Assembly (NCBI RefSeq): GCF_003438075.1
Contig: NZ_QSTA01000008.1
Span: 1 to 60,584 of the forward strand
Reading direction: 5' to 3'
DNA: 60,584 nt
Source: Eubacterium sp. OM08-24
GTDB lineage: Bacteria; Bacillota; Clostridia; Oscillospirales; Acutalibacteraceae
Made by a program: the position numbers and the translations under genes. Under the pieces are notes generated by a model. That model was given only the letters and a program-made list of their open reading frames with translations. It was not told the origin of the DNA and did no database searches. Each line of letters starts with the position of its first letter. The first letter of the stretch is position 1. This document shows positions 17,672 to 26,053 of the stretch, one piece after another.

Positions 17672-17714
17672 ATTATAGAAATCTCCTTTTAATTCGCAAT
17701 AATAATGTTTTTAA

Positions 17715-18740
17715 TTAAGAAATGAACATTGCATCGCCGAATGAGAAAAATCTGTATTTTTCTTCAACGGCGGTTTTGTAGGCGTTCATTACATTATCAT
17801 AGCCCGCAAAAGCGCTTACAAGCATAATAAGTGTGCTTTCGGGCAGGTGGAAGTTTGTGATAAGTCCGTCAAGCACCTTAAATTCATATCCCGGATAAAT
17901 AAATATATCGGTAAATCCCTCACATGGCTTGATTTCACCGTAAAAAGTGGCAACGCTTTCGAGTGTACGGCAAGAGGTTGTGCCTACGGCAATTACCCTG
18001 CCGCCGCTTTTCTTGGTTTCGTTAATAAGCCTTGCAGTTTCTTCGGGTATCTCGTAATGCTCACTGTGCATTTTGTGATTTGTTACATCGTCAACCTTTA
18101 CAGGGCGGAATGTGCCGAGTCCGACATGGAGTGTAACATAGGTAATATTTACACCCTTGTCTTTAATTCTTTGCATAAGCTCTTTGGTAAAGTGAAGTCC
18201 TGCTGTCGGCGCAGCGGCAGAGCCTAATTCGTGACTGTAAACAGTCTGATAGCGCTCCTTGTCCTTTAATTCCTCTGTAATGTAAGGAGGGAGCGGCATT
18301 TGACCGATTTTGTCAAGTGTGCTGAAAAAGTTTTCGTCACATTCAAAATCAACAATTCGGTTGCCGTCATCTTTAACCTCGGCTACGGTTGCTCTCAAAA
18401 GTCCGTCACCAAATGTAAATGAAGTGCCCTCTTTAGCTTTTTTGCCGGGTTTGCAGAGCGCCTCCCAGCGGTTGCCGGTAATCTGTCTTAACAGCAAAAA
18501 TTCAACTCTTGCGCCTGTTTCGTCCTTTATGCCGTAAATTCTTGCAGGCAAAACTCGTGAATCGTTTGCCACAAGCAAATCTCCGGGATTTAAGCTGTCG
18601 ATAATGTCATAAAAATGTTTATGGTCGATTTCACCTGTATTTCTGTTGAGCAGCATAAGCCTTGAGCTGTCACGAGGTTCAACAGGGGTTTGAGCTATAA
18701 GCTCCTTAGGTAAATCGTAATAAAAATCACTTGTTTTCAT
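17715..18740 (-). CDS. queA: S-adenosylmethionine:tRNA ribosyltransferase-isomerase
   Basis: 341 aa, full length. It begins [17 protein letters not shown] with [11 protein letters not shown], and has the internal [12 protein letters not shown] and the C-terminal [22 protein letters not shown] motifs that define QueA. It transfers the ribosyl part of SAM to preQ1 in tRNA to give epoxyqueuosine. It is first in the minus-strand run with tgt and yajC. The leader carries two very short hairpins with T runs (about 18765-18779 and 18797-18810). Confidence 0.97.
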   Translation of the reverse strand: MKTSDFYYDLPKELIAQTPVEPRDSSRLMLLNRNTGEIDHKHFYDIIDSLNPGDLLVANDSRVLPARIYGIKDETGARVEFLLLRQITGNRWEALCKPGKKAKEGTSFTFGDGLLRATVAEVKDDGNRIVDFECDENFFSTLDKIGQMPLPPYITEELKDKERYQTVYSHELGSAAAPTAGLHFTKELMQRIKDKGVNITYVTLHVGLGTFRPVKVDDVTNHKMHSEHYEIPEETARLINETKKSGGRVIAVGTTSCRTLESVATFYGEIKPCEGFTDIFIYPGYEFKVLDGLITNFHLPESTLIMLVSAFAGYDNVMNAYKTAVEEKYRFFSFGDAMFIS

Positions 18741-18820
18741 TGTTTAGTTCCTCTCAAGAAAAAACCTCAATTTTTGAGGCAATAAAATTTAAAAAATCAC
18801 ATTTGTGATTGCAAAAATAA

Positions 18821-18849
18821 TTGACATTATAAATATTAAATGATATATT
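18821..18849 (+). promoter_or_regulatory. Promoter of asd-dapA-dapB
   Basis: TTGACA (18821-18826), 17-nt spacer, TATATT (18844-18849). It would start an RNA with a leader of about 130 nt before the asd GTG. Confidence 0.65.
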
Positions 18850-18855
18850 ATAATT

Positions 18856-18984
18856 TAATATGAGCAGTTTGTGCGTTTGTTCGACAAAGCTCGGCATTGC
18901 AAAACACACTGTCTTAATAATATAATATTTTATCAAATAAGGCAACTGCTTTTTATAAAAAATATTTCATTCGGAGGAATTGTT
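18856..18984 (+). promoter_or_regulatory. Structured asd leader, possible attenuator
   Basis: AGCAGTT (18863-18869) pairs with AACTGCT (18944-18950), which runs into TTTTTAT. Inside it are smaller stems, including TTTGT-TCG-ACAAA (18877-18889). The lysine riboswitch core is not recognisable and the leader is too short for one. Confidence 0.4.
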
Positions 18985-20076
18985 GTGAATCAGAAGAAAT
19001 TTAAAGTTGGTATTATCGGTGCAACAGGTATGGTTGGTCAGCGTTTTGCTCTCCTTCTTGAGAATCACCCATGGTTTGAGGTAAAGGTTCTTGCGGCAAG
19101 TGCAAGAAGTGCCGGTAAAAAATACGGTGATGTAGTTGAGGGAAGATGGCATATGACAAAGGATCTTCCAGAGAAATATAAAGATATGGTAATTGTTGAC
19201 GCAGAGAATGTAGAAGAGGTTGCTTCACAGGTTGACTTCTGTTTCTGCGCTGTAAATATGAAGAAAGACGAAATCAAAGCTCTTGAAGAGAGATATGCAA
19301 AGGCAGAGTGCCCAATCGTTTCTAATAACTCGGCACACAGATTTACTCCGGATGTTCCTATGGTTATTCCTGAGATTAATGCAGATCACCTTGAGATTAT
19401 TGACGCTCAGAGAAAAAGACTCGGCACAAAGAGAGGCTTTATCGCAGTTAAGTCTAACTGTTCACTTCAGAGCTATGTTCCTGCTATTCACCCACTCAAG
19501 GAGCTTGGTGTAAATAAGGTTCTCGCTTGCACATATCAGGCAATTTCAGGCGCAGGCAAAACATTTAAGACATGGCCTGAGATGATAGATAATGTTATTC
19601 CTTACATTGGCGGCGAGGAAGAGAAGTCAGAGCAGGAGCCACTCAAGATTTGGGGCCACATTGAGAACAACGAAATCGTTAAGACAGACGATATTGCCAT
19701 CACAGCACAGTGTATTCGTGTACCTGTTTCAGACGGTCACACAGCTGCTGTATTTATGTCATTTAAGGACGGCGTAAAGAAACCATCAGTAGATGAAATC
19801 ATCAAGATTTGGGAATCATACAAGGGCAGAGCACAGGAGCTTGAGCTTCCAAGTGCACCAAAGCAGTTCTTACACTACTTTACAGAGCCTGACCGCCCAC
19901 AAATTAAGAGCGAGAGAAACCTTGAGAACGGTATGGCTGTTTCAGTAGGCAGACTCAGAGAAGACACACAGTATGATTACAAGTTTGTATGTATGTCACA
20001 CAACACATTAAGAGGCGCAGCAGGCGGCGCAGTATTGCTTGCAGAGCTCCTTTGCGCAGAAGGCTACATGGACTAA
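18985..20076 (+). CDS. asd: Aspartate-semialdehyde dehydrogenase
   Basis: 363 aa. It starts with the NADP-binding loop GIIGATGMVGQRF, then the active-site Cys region VKSNCSLQSYVPAIHPL, AISGAGKT, and the His-bearing VPVSDGHTAAVF. It matches the fungal/archaeal-like Asd branch that is common in clostridia. It reduces aspartyl phosphate to the semialdehyde, the branch point for lysine/DAP and threonine/methionine. The start is GTG at 18985, 7 nt after GGAGG; the longer upstream frame has no ribosome site. It leads the asd-dapA-dapB operon. Confidence 0.95.
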   Translation: MNQKKFKVGIIGATGMVGQRFALLLENHPWFEVKVLAASARSAGKKYGDVVEGRWHMTKDLPEKYKDMVIVDAENVEEVASQVDFCFCAVNMKKDEIKALEERYAKAECPIVSNNSAHRFTPDVPMVIPEINADHLEIIDAQRKRLGTKRGFIAVKSNCSLQSYVPAIHPLKELGVNKVLACTYQAISGAGKTFKTWPEMIDNVIPYIGGEEEKSEQEPLKIWGHIENNEIVKTDDIAITAQCIRVPVSDGHTAAVFMSFKDGVKKPSVDEIIKIWESYKGRAQELELPSAPKQFLHYFTEPDRPQIKSERNLENGMAVSVGRLREDTQYDYKFVCMSHNTLRGAAGGAVLLAELLCAEGYMD

Positions 20077-20147
20077 TTAACAGCTTATAAGCTATTAATT
20101 TTATATTTTAATTTAATTATTTTAAAAATCTTAAATGGAGGTAAATT

Positions 20148-21050
20148 ATGGGAAATCACATTTTCACTGGTTCCGGTGTTGCGCTTGTAACACCTATGAA
20201 TTCTGACGGCAGCGTTAATTATGATGTACTTGAGCAGCTGCTTGAATTCCATGTTGAAAACGGTACAGACGCCATTATCGCTTGCGGTACAACAGGCGAG
20301 GCAGCAACTCTTTCGGAGGAAGAACACTGTAAAGTGCTTTCTTTCGTATCAGAGAAAATCAACGGAAGAATTCCTGTTATTGCAGGTACAGGCAGCAACG
20401 ATACTTCAACAGCCGTTATGCTTTCTAAGTCTGCACAGAAAACCGGCGCAGACGCACTCCTTTGTGTAACTCCATATTACAATAAAACTTCACAGGCAGG
20501 TCTTGTAAAGCACTTCAATGTAATTGCAGACGCAGTTGACCTTCCTATCATTCTTTATAATGTTCCGTCAAGAACAGGCTGCAACATTCAGCCAAAGACA
20601 TATGAGGAGCTTTGCAAGCATCCTAACATTGTGGCTGCCAAGGAGGCAAGCGGCAATATTTCTCAGGTTGCTCTTATCCGCTCACTTTGCGGCGATAACC
20701 TCGACATTTACTCAGGTAATGACGATCAGACAGTTCCGTTTATGTCACTCGGTGCTTTGGGTGTAATTTCGGTATTTGCAAACATTTGCCCTGCTGAAAT
20801 GCACAAGATTTGTCAGCTTTGTCTTGAAAATGACTTTGCAGAGGCTCAAAAGCTCCACTTCCACTACCTTGAGCTTATGAACATTATGTTCAACGATGTA
20901 AATCCTATTCCGATCAAGACAGCCATGAACCTCTTTGGTTTTGACTGCGGCGAGTGCAGACTTCCGCTTGTTCCAATGAGCGCAGCAGGCTATCATGACC
21001 TCAAGGATTGCCTTGCTAAGTACGATCTTTTAGGAAAGCACACAAAGTAA
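20148..21050 (+). CDS. dapA: 4-hydroxy-tetrahydrodipicolinate synthase
   Basis: 300 aa. The GVALVTPMN start, the GTTGEAATL phosphate-binding segment, the catalytic Tyr in LYNVPSRTG and the Schiff-base Lys in VAAKEASGN are all present. It condenses pyruvate with aspartate semialdehyde, the first committed step to diaminopimelate and lysine. The GGAGG site is 6 nt from the ATG. It lies 71 nt after asd and 24 nt before dapB. Confidence 0.97.
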   Translation: MGNHIFTGSGVALVTPMNSDGSVNYDVLEQLLEFHVENGTDAIIACGTTGEAATLSEEEHCKVLSFVSEKINGRIPVIAGTGSNDTSTAVMLSKSAQKTGADALLCVTPYYNKTSQAGLVKHFNVIADAVDLPIILYNVPSRTGCNIQPKTYEELCKHPNIVAAKEASGNISQVALIRSLCGDNLDIYSGNDDQTVPFMSLGALGVISVFANICPAEMHKICQLCLENDFAEAQKLHFHYLELMNIMFNDVNPIPIKTAMNLFGFDCGECRLPLVPMSAAGYHDLKDCLAKYDLLGKHTK

Positions 21051-21074
21051 TTCGTACAAAAGGGGAAGTTAAAA

Positions 21075-21842
21075 ATGGTAAATATAGCTCTTGTCGGCTG
21101 TAACGGAAAAATGGGTAAGGCTGTTACTTCAGCCGCTGAGTCAAGAAATGACTGTAAAATTATTTTCGGTGCAGATCCTTTTGGAACTCCTGCATACGAT
21201 TATCCTGTATTTGAGAGCCTTGCCGTATCAGACAAAAAGGCTGATGTTATTATAGACTTTTCAAATCCTGCATCTCTTGATGATGTTCTCGCTTATGCAC
21301 TTGAGAACAGTGTTCCTTGCGTGCTTTGCACAACAGGTTACTCACCCGAGCAGGTTGAAAAGATTAAAAAAGCGTCTGAAAGTGTAGCAATTTTCTATTC
21401 GGGAAATATGTCACTCGGCATAAATCTTCTTATTGAGCTTTCAAAAGAGGCTGCAAAGATTCTTGGTGCTGCTGATTTTGATATTGAAATCGTAGAAAAG
21501 CACCATAATCAGAAAATTGACGCTCCAAGCGGCACTGCACTTATGATTGCAGACGGTATTTCTGACACACTTGCAGAAGAACCGCAGTATGTTTATGACC
21601 GCCATTCTTACCGCAAAAAGCGTTCTAAGAATGAAATCGGTATTCACTCTGTAAGAGGCGGCACTATTGTCGGCGAACACGAGGTTATTTTTGCAGGTCA
21701 CGATGAGGTTGTAACAATTTCACATCAGGCTCAGTCTAAAGAGGTATTTGCAGTTGGCGCAGTAAATGCCGCTGTATATCTTGCAAATCAGGGTGCAGGT
21801 ATGTATAATATGGGCAATCTCCTTGCTGAAAAGCTCGGCTGA
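21075..21842 (+). CDS. dapB: 4-hydroxy-tetrahydrodipicolinate reductase
   Basis: 255 aa. It has the N-terminal GCNGKMGKAV nucleotide loop, and the C-terminal catalytic EKHHNQKIDAPSGTAL motif with the His and Lys pairs required for catalysis. It reduces the DapA product with NAD(P)H. It is last in the operon and followed by a strong terminator at 21857. Confidence 0.97.
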   Translation: MVNIALVGCNGKMGKAVTSAAESRNDCKIIFGADPFGTPAYDYPVFESLAVSDKKADVIIDFSNPASLDDVLAYALENSVPCVLCTTGYSPEQVEKIKKASESVAIFYSGNMSLGINLLIELSKEAAKILGAADFDIEIVEKHHNQKIDAPSGTALMIADGISDTLAEEPQYVYDRHSYRKKRSKNEIGIHSVRGGTIVGEHEVIFAGHDEVVTISHQAQSKEVFAVGAVNAAVYLANQGAGMYNMGNLLAEKLG

Positions 21843-21856
21843 TTATTTTAACTTTA

Positions 21857-21884
21857 AAACGGCACTTTTTATCAGTGCCGTTTT
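21857..21884 (+). terminator. Terminator of asd-dapA-dapB
   Basis: AAAACGGCACT and AGTGCCGTTTT form an 11-bp stem, followed by a T-rich tail. Confidence 0.9.
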
Positions 21885-22182
21885 CTTTTGCTCTTTTTTA
21901 TAGTTGGGAAAATTCTGGTTTATGGGAATAATTTTCCGAACAATTATAAAAGTTTGGTCAACCTTTAAAAAGGCTTGATCTAATTTTTTTATTTGTAAGG
22001 AAAGTTTGTTTTTTAAGAAACTGTTATCCGATTGATAATTTTGCAAACTTGCAGATTGTAATAATGTTATAAAATTTACGATAACAGGGAAAAATCTGTC
22101 GAAAACACTTTACTTTGCTAATGTGATAATGCTATAATATAGTGTAGCTTTTCGCTAAGTTAAATTATGGAGGAAAACATTT
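21885..22182. other. Intergenic region with a repeat fragment and the ABC-transporter promoter
   Basis: It holds a hairpin GGAAAATT...AATTTTCC (about 21908-21937). At 21945-21966 a 22-bp string (TATAAAAGTTTGGTCAACCT...) recurs inverted at 37165-37186. The promoter TTTACT (22109), 18-nt spacer, TATAAT (22133-22138) lies 45 nt before the lipoprotein ATG. Confidence 0.6.
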
Positions 22183-23022
22183 ATGAAAAAGATTTCAGCT
22201 TTATTACTTGCAGGCGTTATGGCGGCAACAGCTCTTGCAGGTTGCGGCGGTTCAAATTCAGCGTCAGGTCAAAATTCTCAGACTGCCGAGAATGATTGGA
22301 CATATATTCAGAATAAGGGCGAGTTGGTAATCGGTATTACATATTTTGAGCCAATGAACTATATGGACGAAAACGGCAACCTCACAGGTTTTGAAACCGA
22401 GTTTGCAACAAAGGTTTGCGAAAAGATGGGCGTTACTCCAAAGTTCCAGAAGATTGACTGGGATTCTAAGGAAGTAGAGCTTAACGCAAAAACTATTGAC
22501 TGTATTTGGAACGGTCTTACAATTACAGACGAGCGTAAGGAAAATATGGATATTTCTACTCCATATATGGAAAACAAGCAGGTTATGGTTGCTAAGGCTG
22601 ATTTAGCAGATCAGCTCACTTCTGCTGACGCACTCAAGGGCAAAACTGTTGTTGCAGAGAAAAAGTCGGCAGGTGAAGAGGTAGCTCAGAGCGACGAATT
22701 CTTTACAAGCGCTGATTATGTATCGGTTGACTCACAGGCAAAGGCTTTGCTTGAGGTTAAGTCTGGTACAGCTGATGTTGCGGTTATCGACTATGTAATG
22801 TCAATCGGCACACTTGCCGAGGGTTCTGATTATGCTGACCTTAAGGTAGTAGACGGCAAGGCTTTCTCTCCTGAGCAGTACGGTATTGCACTCCGCAAAA
22901 ACAGCACAGAAACTCTCAAAAAGCTCGATGACGCTATTCAGGCTTGTGCTGATGACGGCTCACTTGAGCAAATTGCAACAAAATATAATCTTCAGGACTT
23001 ACTCCTTGTAAAGGCTAAATAA
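22183..23022 (+). CDS. Polar amino-acid ABC transporter, substrate-binding lipoprotein
   Basis: 279 aa. The signal peptide ends in lipobox LAGC (Cys near 20), then a Ser-rich linker and a type II periplasmic-binding fold of the PAAT family (GITYFEPMNYMDENGNLTGF, DCIWNGLTITDERK, VSVDSQAKALLEVKSGTADVAVIDY). It delivers an amino acid to the membrane permease. Residues in the pocket do not let me name the ligand. It forms one operon with the permease and ATPase that follow, and its own promoter separates it from dapB. Confidence 0.9.
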   Translation: MKKISALLLAGVMAATALAGCGGSNSASGQNSQTAENDWTYIQNKGELVIGITYFEPMNYMDENGNLTGFETEFATKVCEKMGVTPKFQKIDWDSKEVELNAKTIDCIWNGLTITDERKENMDISTPYMENKQVMVAKADLADQLTSADALKGKTVVAEKKSAGEEVAQSDEFFTSADYVSVDSQAKALLEVKSGTADVAVIDYVMSIGTLAEGSDYADLKVVDGKAFSPEQYGIALRKNSTETLKKLDDAIQACADDGSLEQIATKYNLQDLLLVKAK

Positions 23023-23024
23023 TT

Positions 23025-23675
23025 ATGAATCAGTTTATAAATGTTACTAACAGCCTGTTAGAGGGCTTTGGACAAAACTGCCTTATCTTTATAGTTACAA
23101 TTCTTGCGGCAATGCCGCTTGGACTTGTTGTTTCAATGGGTTCAATGTCAAAATTCAAACCGATTAAGTGGATTACAAGAACATTCGTGTGGATAATCAG
23201 GGGTACACCTCTCATGCTCCAGCTTTTTGTAGTGTTCTATGTGCCACCGCTCATGACAAACGGCGGATTTAATTTTTCGAGAATAAATGCGGCTCTTATT
23301 GCGTTTATCATTAACTATTCAGCTTATTTCTCGGAGATTTATCGTGGCGGTATTGAATCAGTGCCAAAGGGACAGTACGAGGCAGGACAGGTGCTTGGTA
23401 TGACCAAGCCACAGATTTTCTTTAAGGTTGTGCTTATGCAGGTTGTAAAGAAAATCACTGCACCAATCGGCAATGAAATTATCACACTTGTTAAGGATAC
23501 TTCGCTTTCAAGTGTAATTGCTATTCCCGAAATTCTTATGATGGCAAAGGACTTCTCAATGCAGGGCCTTATTTGGCCGCTGTTCTACTCTGCGGTATTT
23601 TACCTTGTATTCTGCGGTGTTCTTACAATTCTCTTCTCATTCATTGAGAAAAAACTTGATTATTACAAGGGTTAA
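23025..23675 (+). CDS. Polar amino-acid ABC transporter, permease
   Basis: 216 aa with about five helices. It has the HisM/GlnP pattern: the N-terminal WIIRGTPLMLQLFVVF segment and the EAA loop (GQYEAGQVLGMTKPQIFFKVVLMQ). The ATG follows the lipoprotein stop by 2 nt. It would work as a homodimer with the downstream ATPase. Confidence 0.93.
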   Translation: MNQFINVTNSLLEGFGQNCLIFIVTILAAMPLGLVVSMGSMSKFKPIKWITRTFVWIIRGTPLMLQLFVVFYVPPLMTNGGFNFSRINAALIAFIINYSAYFSEIYRGGIESVPKGQYEAGQVLGMTKPQIFFKVVLMQVVKKITAPIGNEIITLVKDTSLSSVIAIPEILMMAKDFSMQGLIWPLFYSAVFYLVFCGVLTILFSFIEKKLDYYKG

Positions 23676-23686
23676 GGAGGGGTAGT

Positions 23687-24487
23687 ATGTCATTGTTAAG
23701 CGTTGAAAATATCCGTAAAAGCTACGGCAAAACTCCCGTCCTTAAGGACATCAGCTTTTCGCTCGAAAAGGGCGAGGTACTTGCAATTATCGGTTCTTCG
23801 GGCTCGGGCAAGACCACACTTTTAAGATGCCTTAATTTTCTTGAAACACCACAGAACGGCAAAATCAGTGTAGGCGGCAAGGTGCTTTTTGACAGCAACG
23901 GATCGGGCAAAAGCAGCGAATCTCAGATTCGTAAGAACAGACTGCACTTTGGACTTGTGTTCCAGTCTTTCAATCTTTTTCCGCAGTACAGCGTAATTGA
24001 CAATATTATGCTTGCGCCACGCCTTGCGGCAAAGGAGCAGATTAAGCAGACGGGCGACTATATGGGAGCAAAGAACTATAAGGACGCTCAGAAAATTATC
24101 AGAGAAACCGCACTCGGTTTGCTTGAAAAGGTAGGACTTTCAGAAAAGAGCGAATCTTACCCATGCAACCTAAGCGGCGGTCAGCAGCAGCGAGTTGCCA
24201 TTGCAAGAGCACTTGCGCTAAACCCAGATGTTTTGTGCTTTGACGAGCCGACTTCGGCACTTGACCCTGAACTGACAGGCGAGGTTCTCAATGTTATAAG
24301 AAGTCTTAAAACTTCTGACAGTACAATGATTGTTGTTACTCACGAGATTGAATTTGCAAGAGATGTTGCAGATAAAATTATCTTTATGGCAGACGGCGTA
24401 ATAGCCGAGCAGGGCACACCGGAGCAGGTAATCAATAATCCGCAGAATCCGAGAACTCAGGCATTTTTATCAAGATTTAATCATTAA
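23687..24487 (+). CDS. Polar amino-acid ABC transporter, ATPase
   Basis: 266 aa. Walker A is GSSGSGKTT, the Q-loop GLVFQSFNLFPQ, the signature LSGGQQQR, Walker B VLCFDEPTSALDPE and the switch VTHE. It is typical of the GlnQ/HisP group, with a family-size insertion (YMGAKNYKDAQKI) before the signature. AAGGAGG precedes the ATG. A terminator at 24498 closes the operon. Confidence 0.95.
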   Translation: MSLLSVENIRKSYGKTPVLKDISFSLEKGEVLAIIGSSGSGKTTLLRCLNFLETPQNGKISVGGKVLFDSNGSGKSSESQIRKNRLHFGLVFQSFNLFPQYSVIDNIMLAPRLAAKEQIKQTGDYMGAKNYKDAQKIIRETALGLLEKVGLSEKSESYPCNLSGGQQQRVAIARALALNPDVLCFDEPTSALDPELTGEVLNVIRSLKTSDSTMIVVTHEIEFARDVADKIIFMADGVIAEQGTPEQVINNPQNPRTQAFLSRFNH

Positions 24488-24497
24488 TCTACCTATA

Positions 24498-24535
24498 AAA
24501 ACACTCCAACTACTTAATTGTGGTTGGAGTGTTTT
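24498..24535. terminator. Bidirectional terminator between the ABC operon and the sfp-type gene
   Basis: A 13-bp perfect stem (24498-24510 with 24523-24535) with A and T flanks on either side serves the convergent genes. Confidence 0.85.
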
Positions 24536-24539
24536 GCGT

Positions 24540-25172
24540 TTATACATAATTGAATTCAATTTTTCTTGGCGGCTGTTCATAGCTGCATATGGCAAATGAA
24601 TGATTTTTAAATTCAAAGTGGGTGATATAGCAATTTTTCTTTGTGTTATTTTCCGAAACGGTAATGGTATCTTTATTTATATTAATTTCAAAACTGTTGA
24701 GAGGTATTCGCAATCCCTCGCCGCTCTGCTTTATATAACTTTCTTTAATCGTCCAAAGTTTGTAAAATGCATTGCTTGTATTTTCTGAATGAGTAATATA
24801 ATTGTATTCATTTTCGGTGAAAAATCTTTTTGCGACGTCAAGGCGAGGTTTTTTAATGATTTCAACATCACAGCCTATCTTCTTATCGGAACTGACTCCG
24901 AAAGCAAAGTTACCGGAGTGAGCCGCATTAAAGAAAATTTTATCAACATACGGCTTGCCGTTACTGCCGTAATGAATAGAATTTACATCCACATTATTCT
25001 CATAAAGAATTTTATTTATAATCATACCTGCTCCGAGTGAGCGCCTGCGGTCATCGGCAAGTTTGTGCTTGAGTATTTTAATTTGCCTTTCTTGCGGTAA
25101 AAGAGAAATTTTGCTGTTGTCGCTTTGCGGATCACCAAGTACGGAAATATCAGCTAAATAGAGCTTTATCAA
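24540..25172 (-). CDS. Sfp-type 4'-phosphopantetheinyl transferase
   Basis: 210 aa. It has the family motifs GKPYV, FNAAHSG, the Mg-binding IGCDVEII and KLWTIKESYIKQSGEG. It transfers 4'-phosphopantetheine from CoA to a carrier-protein Ser. No carrier protein or synthetase gene is near, so the partner is unknown. I place the start at the TTG at 25172, 6 nt after GAGGTG. The longest frame begins inside the -35 box, and the promoter at 25198-25226 excludes it. Confidence 0.9.
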   Translation of the reverse strand: MIKLYLADISVLGDPQSDNSKISLLPQERQIKILKHKLADDRRRSLGAGMIINKILYENNVDVNSIHYGSNGKPYVDKIFFNAAHSGNFAFGVSSDKKIGCDVEIIKKPRLDVAKRFFTENEYNYITHSENTSNAFYKLWTIKESYIKQSGEGLRIPLNSFEININKDTITVSENNTKKNCYITHFEFKNHSFAICSYEQPPRKIEFNYV

Positions 25173-25197
25173 TGTTTTCACCTCATTTATAAGTGTA

Positions 25198-25226
25198 ATT
25201 ATATCCCTATTTTTGTTTGCAGTCAA
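25198..25226 (-). promoter_or_regulatory. Promoter of the sfp-type gene
   Basis: On the minus strand TTGACT (25221-25226), 17-nt spacer, TATAAT (25198-25203). It fixes the TTG start at 25172. Confidence 0.75.
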
Positions 25227-25649
25227 TCATAATAGTTAAATTATTCTATATACGAAAAATGCAACTTTGTTAAAAAAAGTCAAAATTTTGTTCTCAATTA
25301 TATTTTATAATGGTGAATATTAATATTGAATGTAAAAACAAAATGAAGATTATGTAAACATATGTTCTAACCATTGTAATTAATATACAAAAATAATGTT
25401 GATTTATTAGCTGAATTGCACACTTAAACAGCATAATGCACAAACAAATAATTGAAAAAATGTTGACTTTCACGAAGTCTTGAGTATAATAATAATTGTC
25501 AAGTAAATAGTCCGCTTGACTATCGACTGATTAACCAGTCACATTACTCGAGTAAAATTAATTAAGTCGAAATTAAGTCTAGATTTTGCCAAATGGTAAA
25601 TGGCGCACGAAAAAAATAATAATTGATATTTTTAAAGGAGGAAATTTTT
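25227..25649 (+). promoter_or_regulatory. Intergenic region with a strong promoter and a 150-nt structured leader
   Basis: AT-rich up to about 25460. Promoter TTGACT (25463-25468), 16-nt spacer, TATAAT (25485-25490). The leader holds short stems: GTCAAG/CTTGAC, GACTG/CAGTC and GCC-N11-GGC. It ends in AAAGGAGG 8 nt before an ATG. No other gene seen. Confidence 0.65.
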
Positions 25650-25916
25650 ATGACACCAATCCTTAATTTACACAACATTGATGTAACCAAATTCCTCGCC
25701 GTGCTCGATACCTGCGAGGGCAATGTATATCTCGTTACAAGCGAAGGCGACAGATTAAACCTTAAGAGCAAACTTTGTCAGCTCGTTGGCTTAACAAAGC
25801 TGATTGAGGGCGGCAGAATTGCTGAGGCAAGCATCATCTGTGATAATAAGAATGACGAAAGCAAGCTTTTCAGATTCAATTTCTTTGGTGATACAGCAAA
25901 TGCCAAGGTTGGCTGA
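25650..25916 (+). CDS. Small protein of unknown function, likely highly expressed
   Basis: 88 aa, soluble, no signal peptide. It begins MTPILNLHNIDVTKF and has a strand-rich middle (GNVYLVTSEGDRLNLKS) and an acidic C-terminal half with FRFNFFGD. I do not recognise the family with confidence. The gene has a near-consensus promoter, a 150-nt leader, the best Shine-Dalgarno site in the area, and its own terminator at 25981. It is therefore a monocistronic unit with strong expression signals, unlike a decaying frame. Confidence 0.75.
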   Translation: MTPILNLHNIDVTKFLAVLDTCEGNVYLVTSEGDRLNLKSKLCQLVGLTKLIEGGRIAEASIICDNKNDESKLFRFNFFGDTANAKVG

Positions 25917-25980
25917 TAACCCGAGTTACATTGATAATACCGTGTTTTCACGATAATTCAAAATTTCATAAAAACTGAGG

Positions 25981-26007
25981 ACAGCCGCAGCAATGCGGCT
26001 GTTTTTG
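25981..26007 (+). terminator. Terminator of the 88-aa gene
   Basis: ACAGCCGC and GCGGCTGT form a stem, followed by five T. Confidence 0.9.
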
Positions 26008-26053
26008 GTTAAAAAACGGGCAAAACTAGATTATGTTTTGCCCGTTTTCATTA

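Noticed and set aside
18741..18820. preQ1 riboswitch upstream of queA
   Set aside because: Short hairpins with T runs are present, but no preQ1 pseudoknot pattern could be recognised.
18856..18984. Lysine riboswitch before asd
   Set aside because: The leader is too short and lacks the conserved multi-helix core.
22097..22103. Spo0A box TGTCGAA before the amino-acid ABC operon, and TTCGACA at 18881 in the asd leader
   Set aside because: A 7-mer is expected several times in 60 kb; position gives no extra support.
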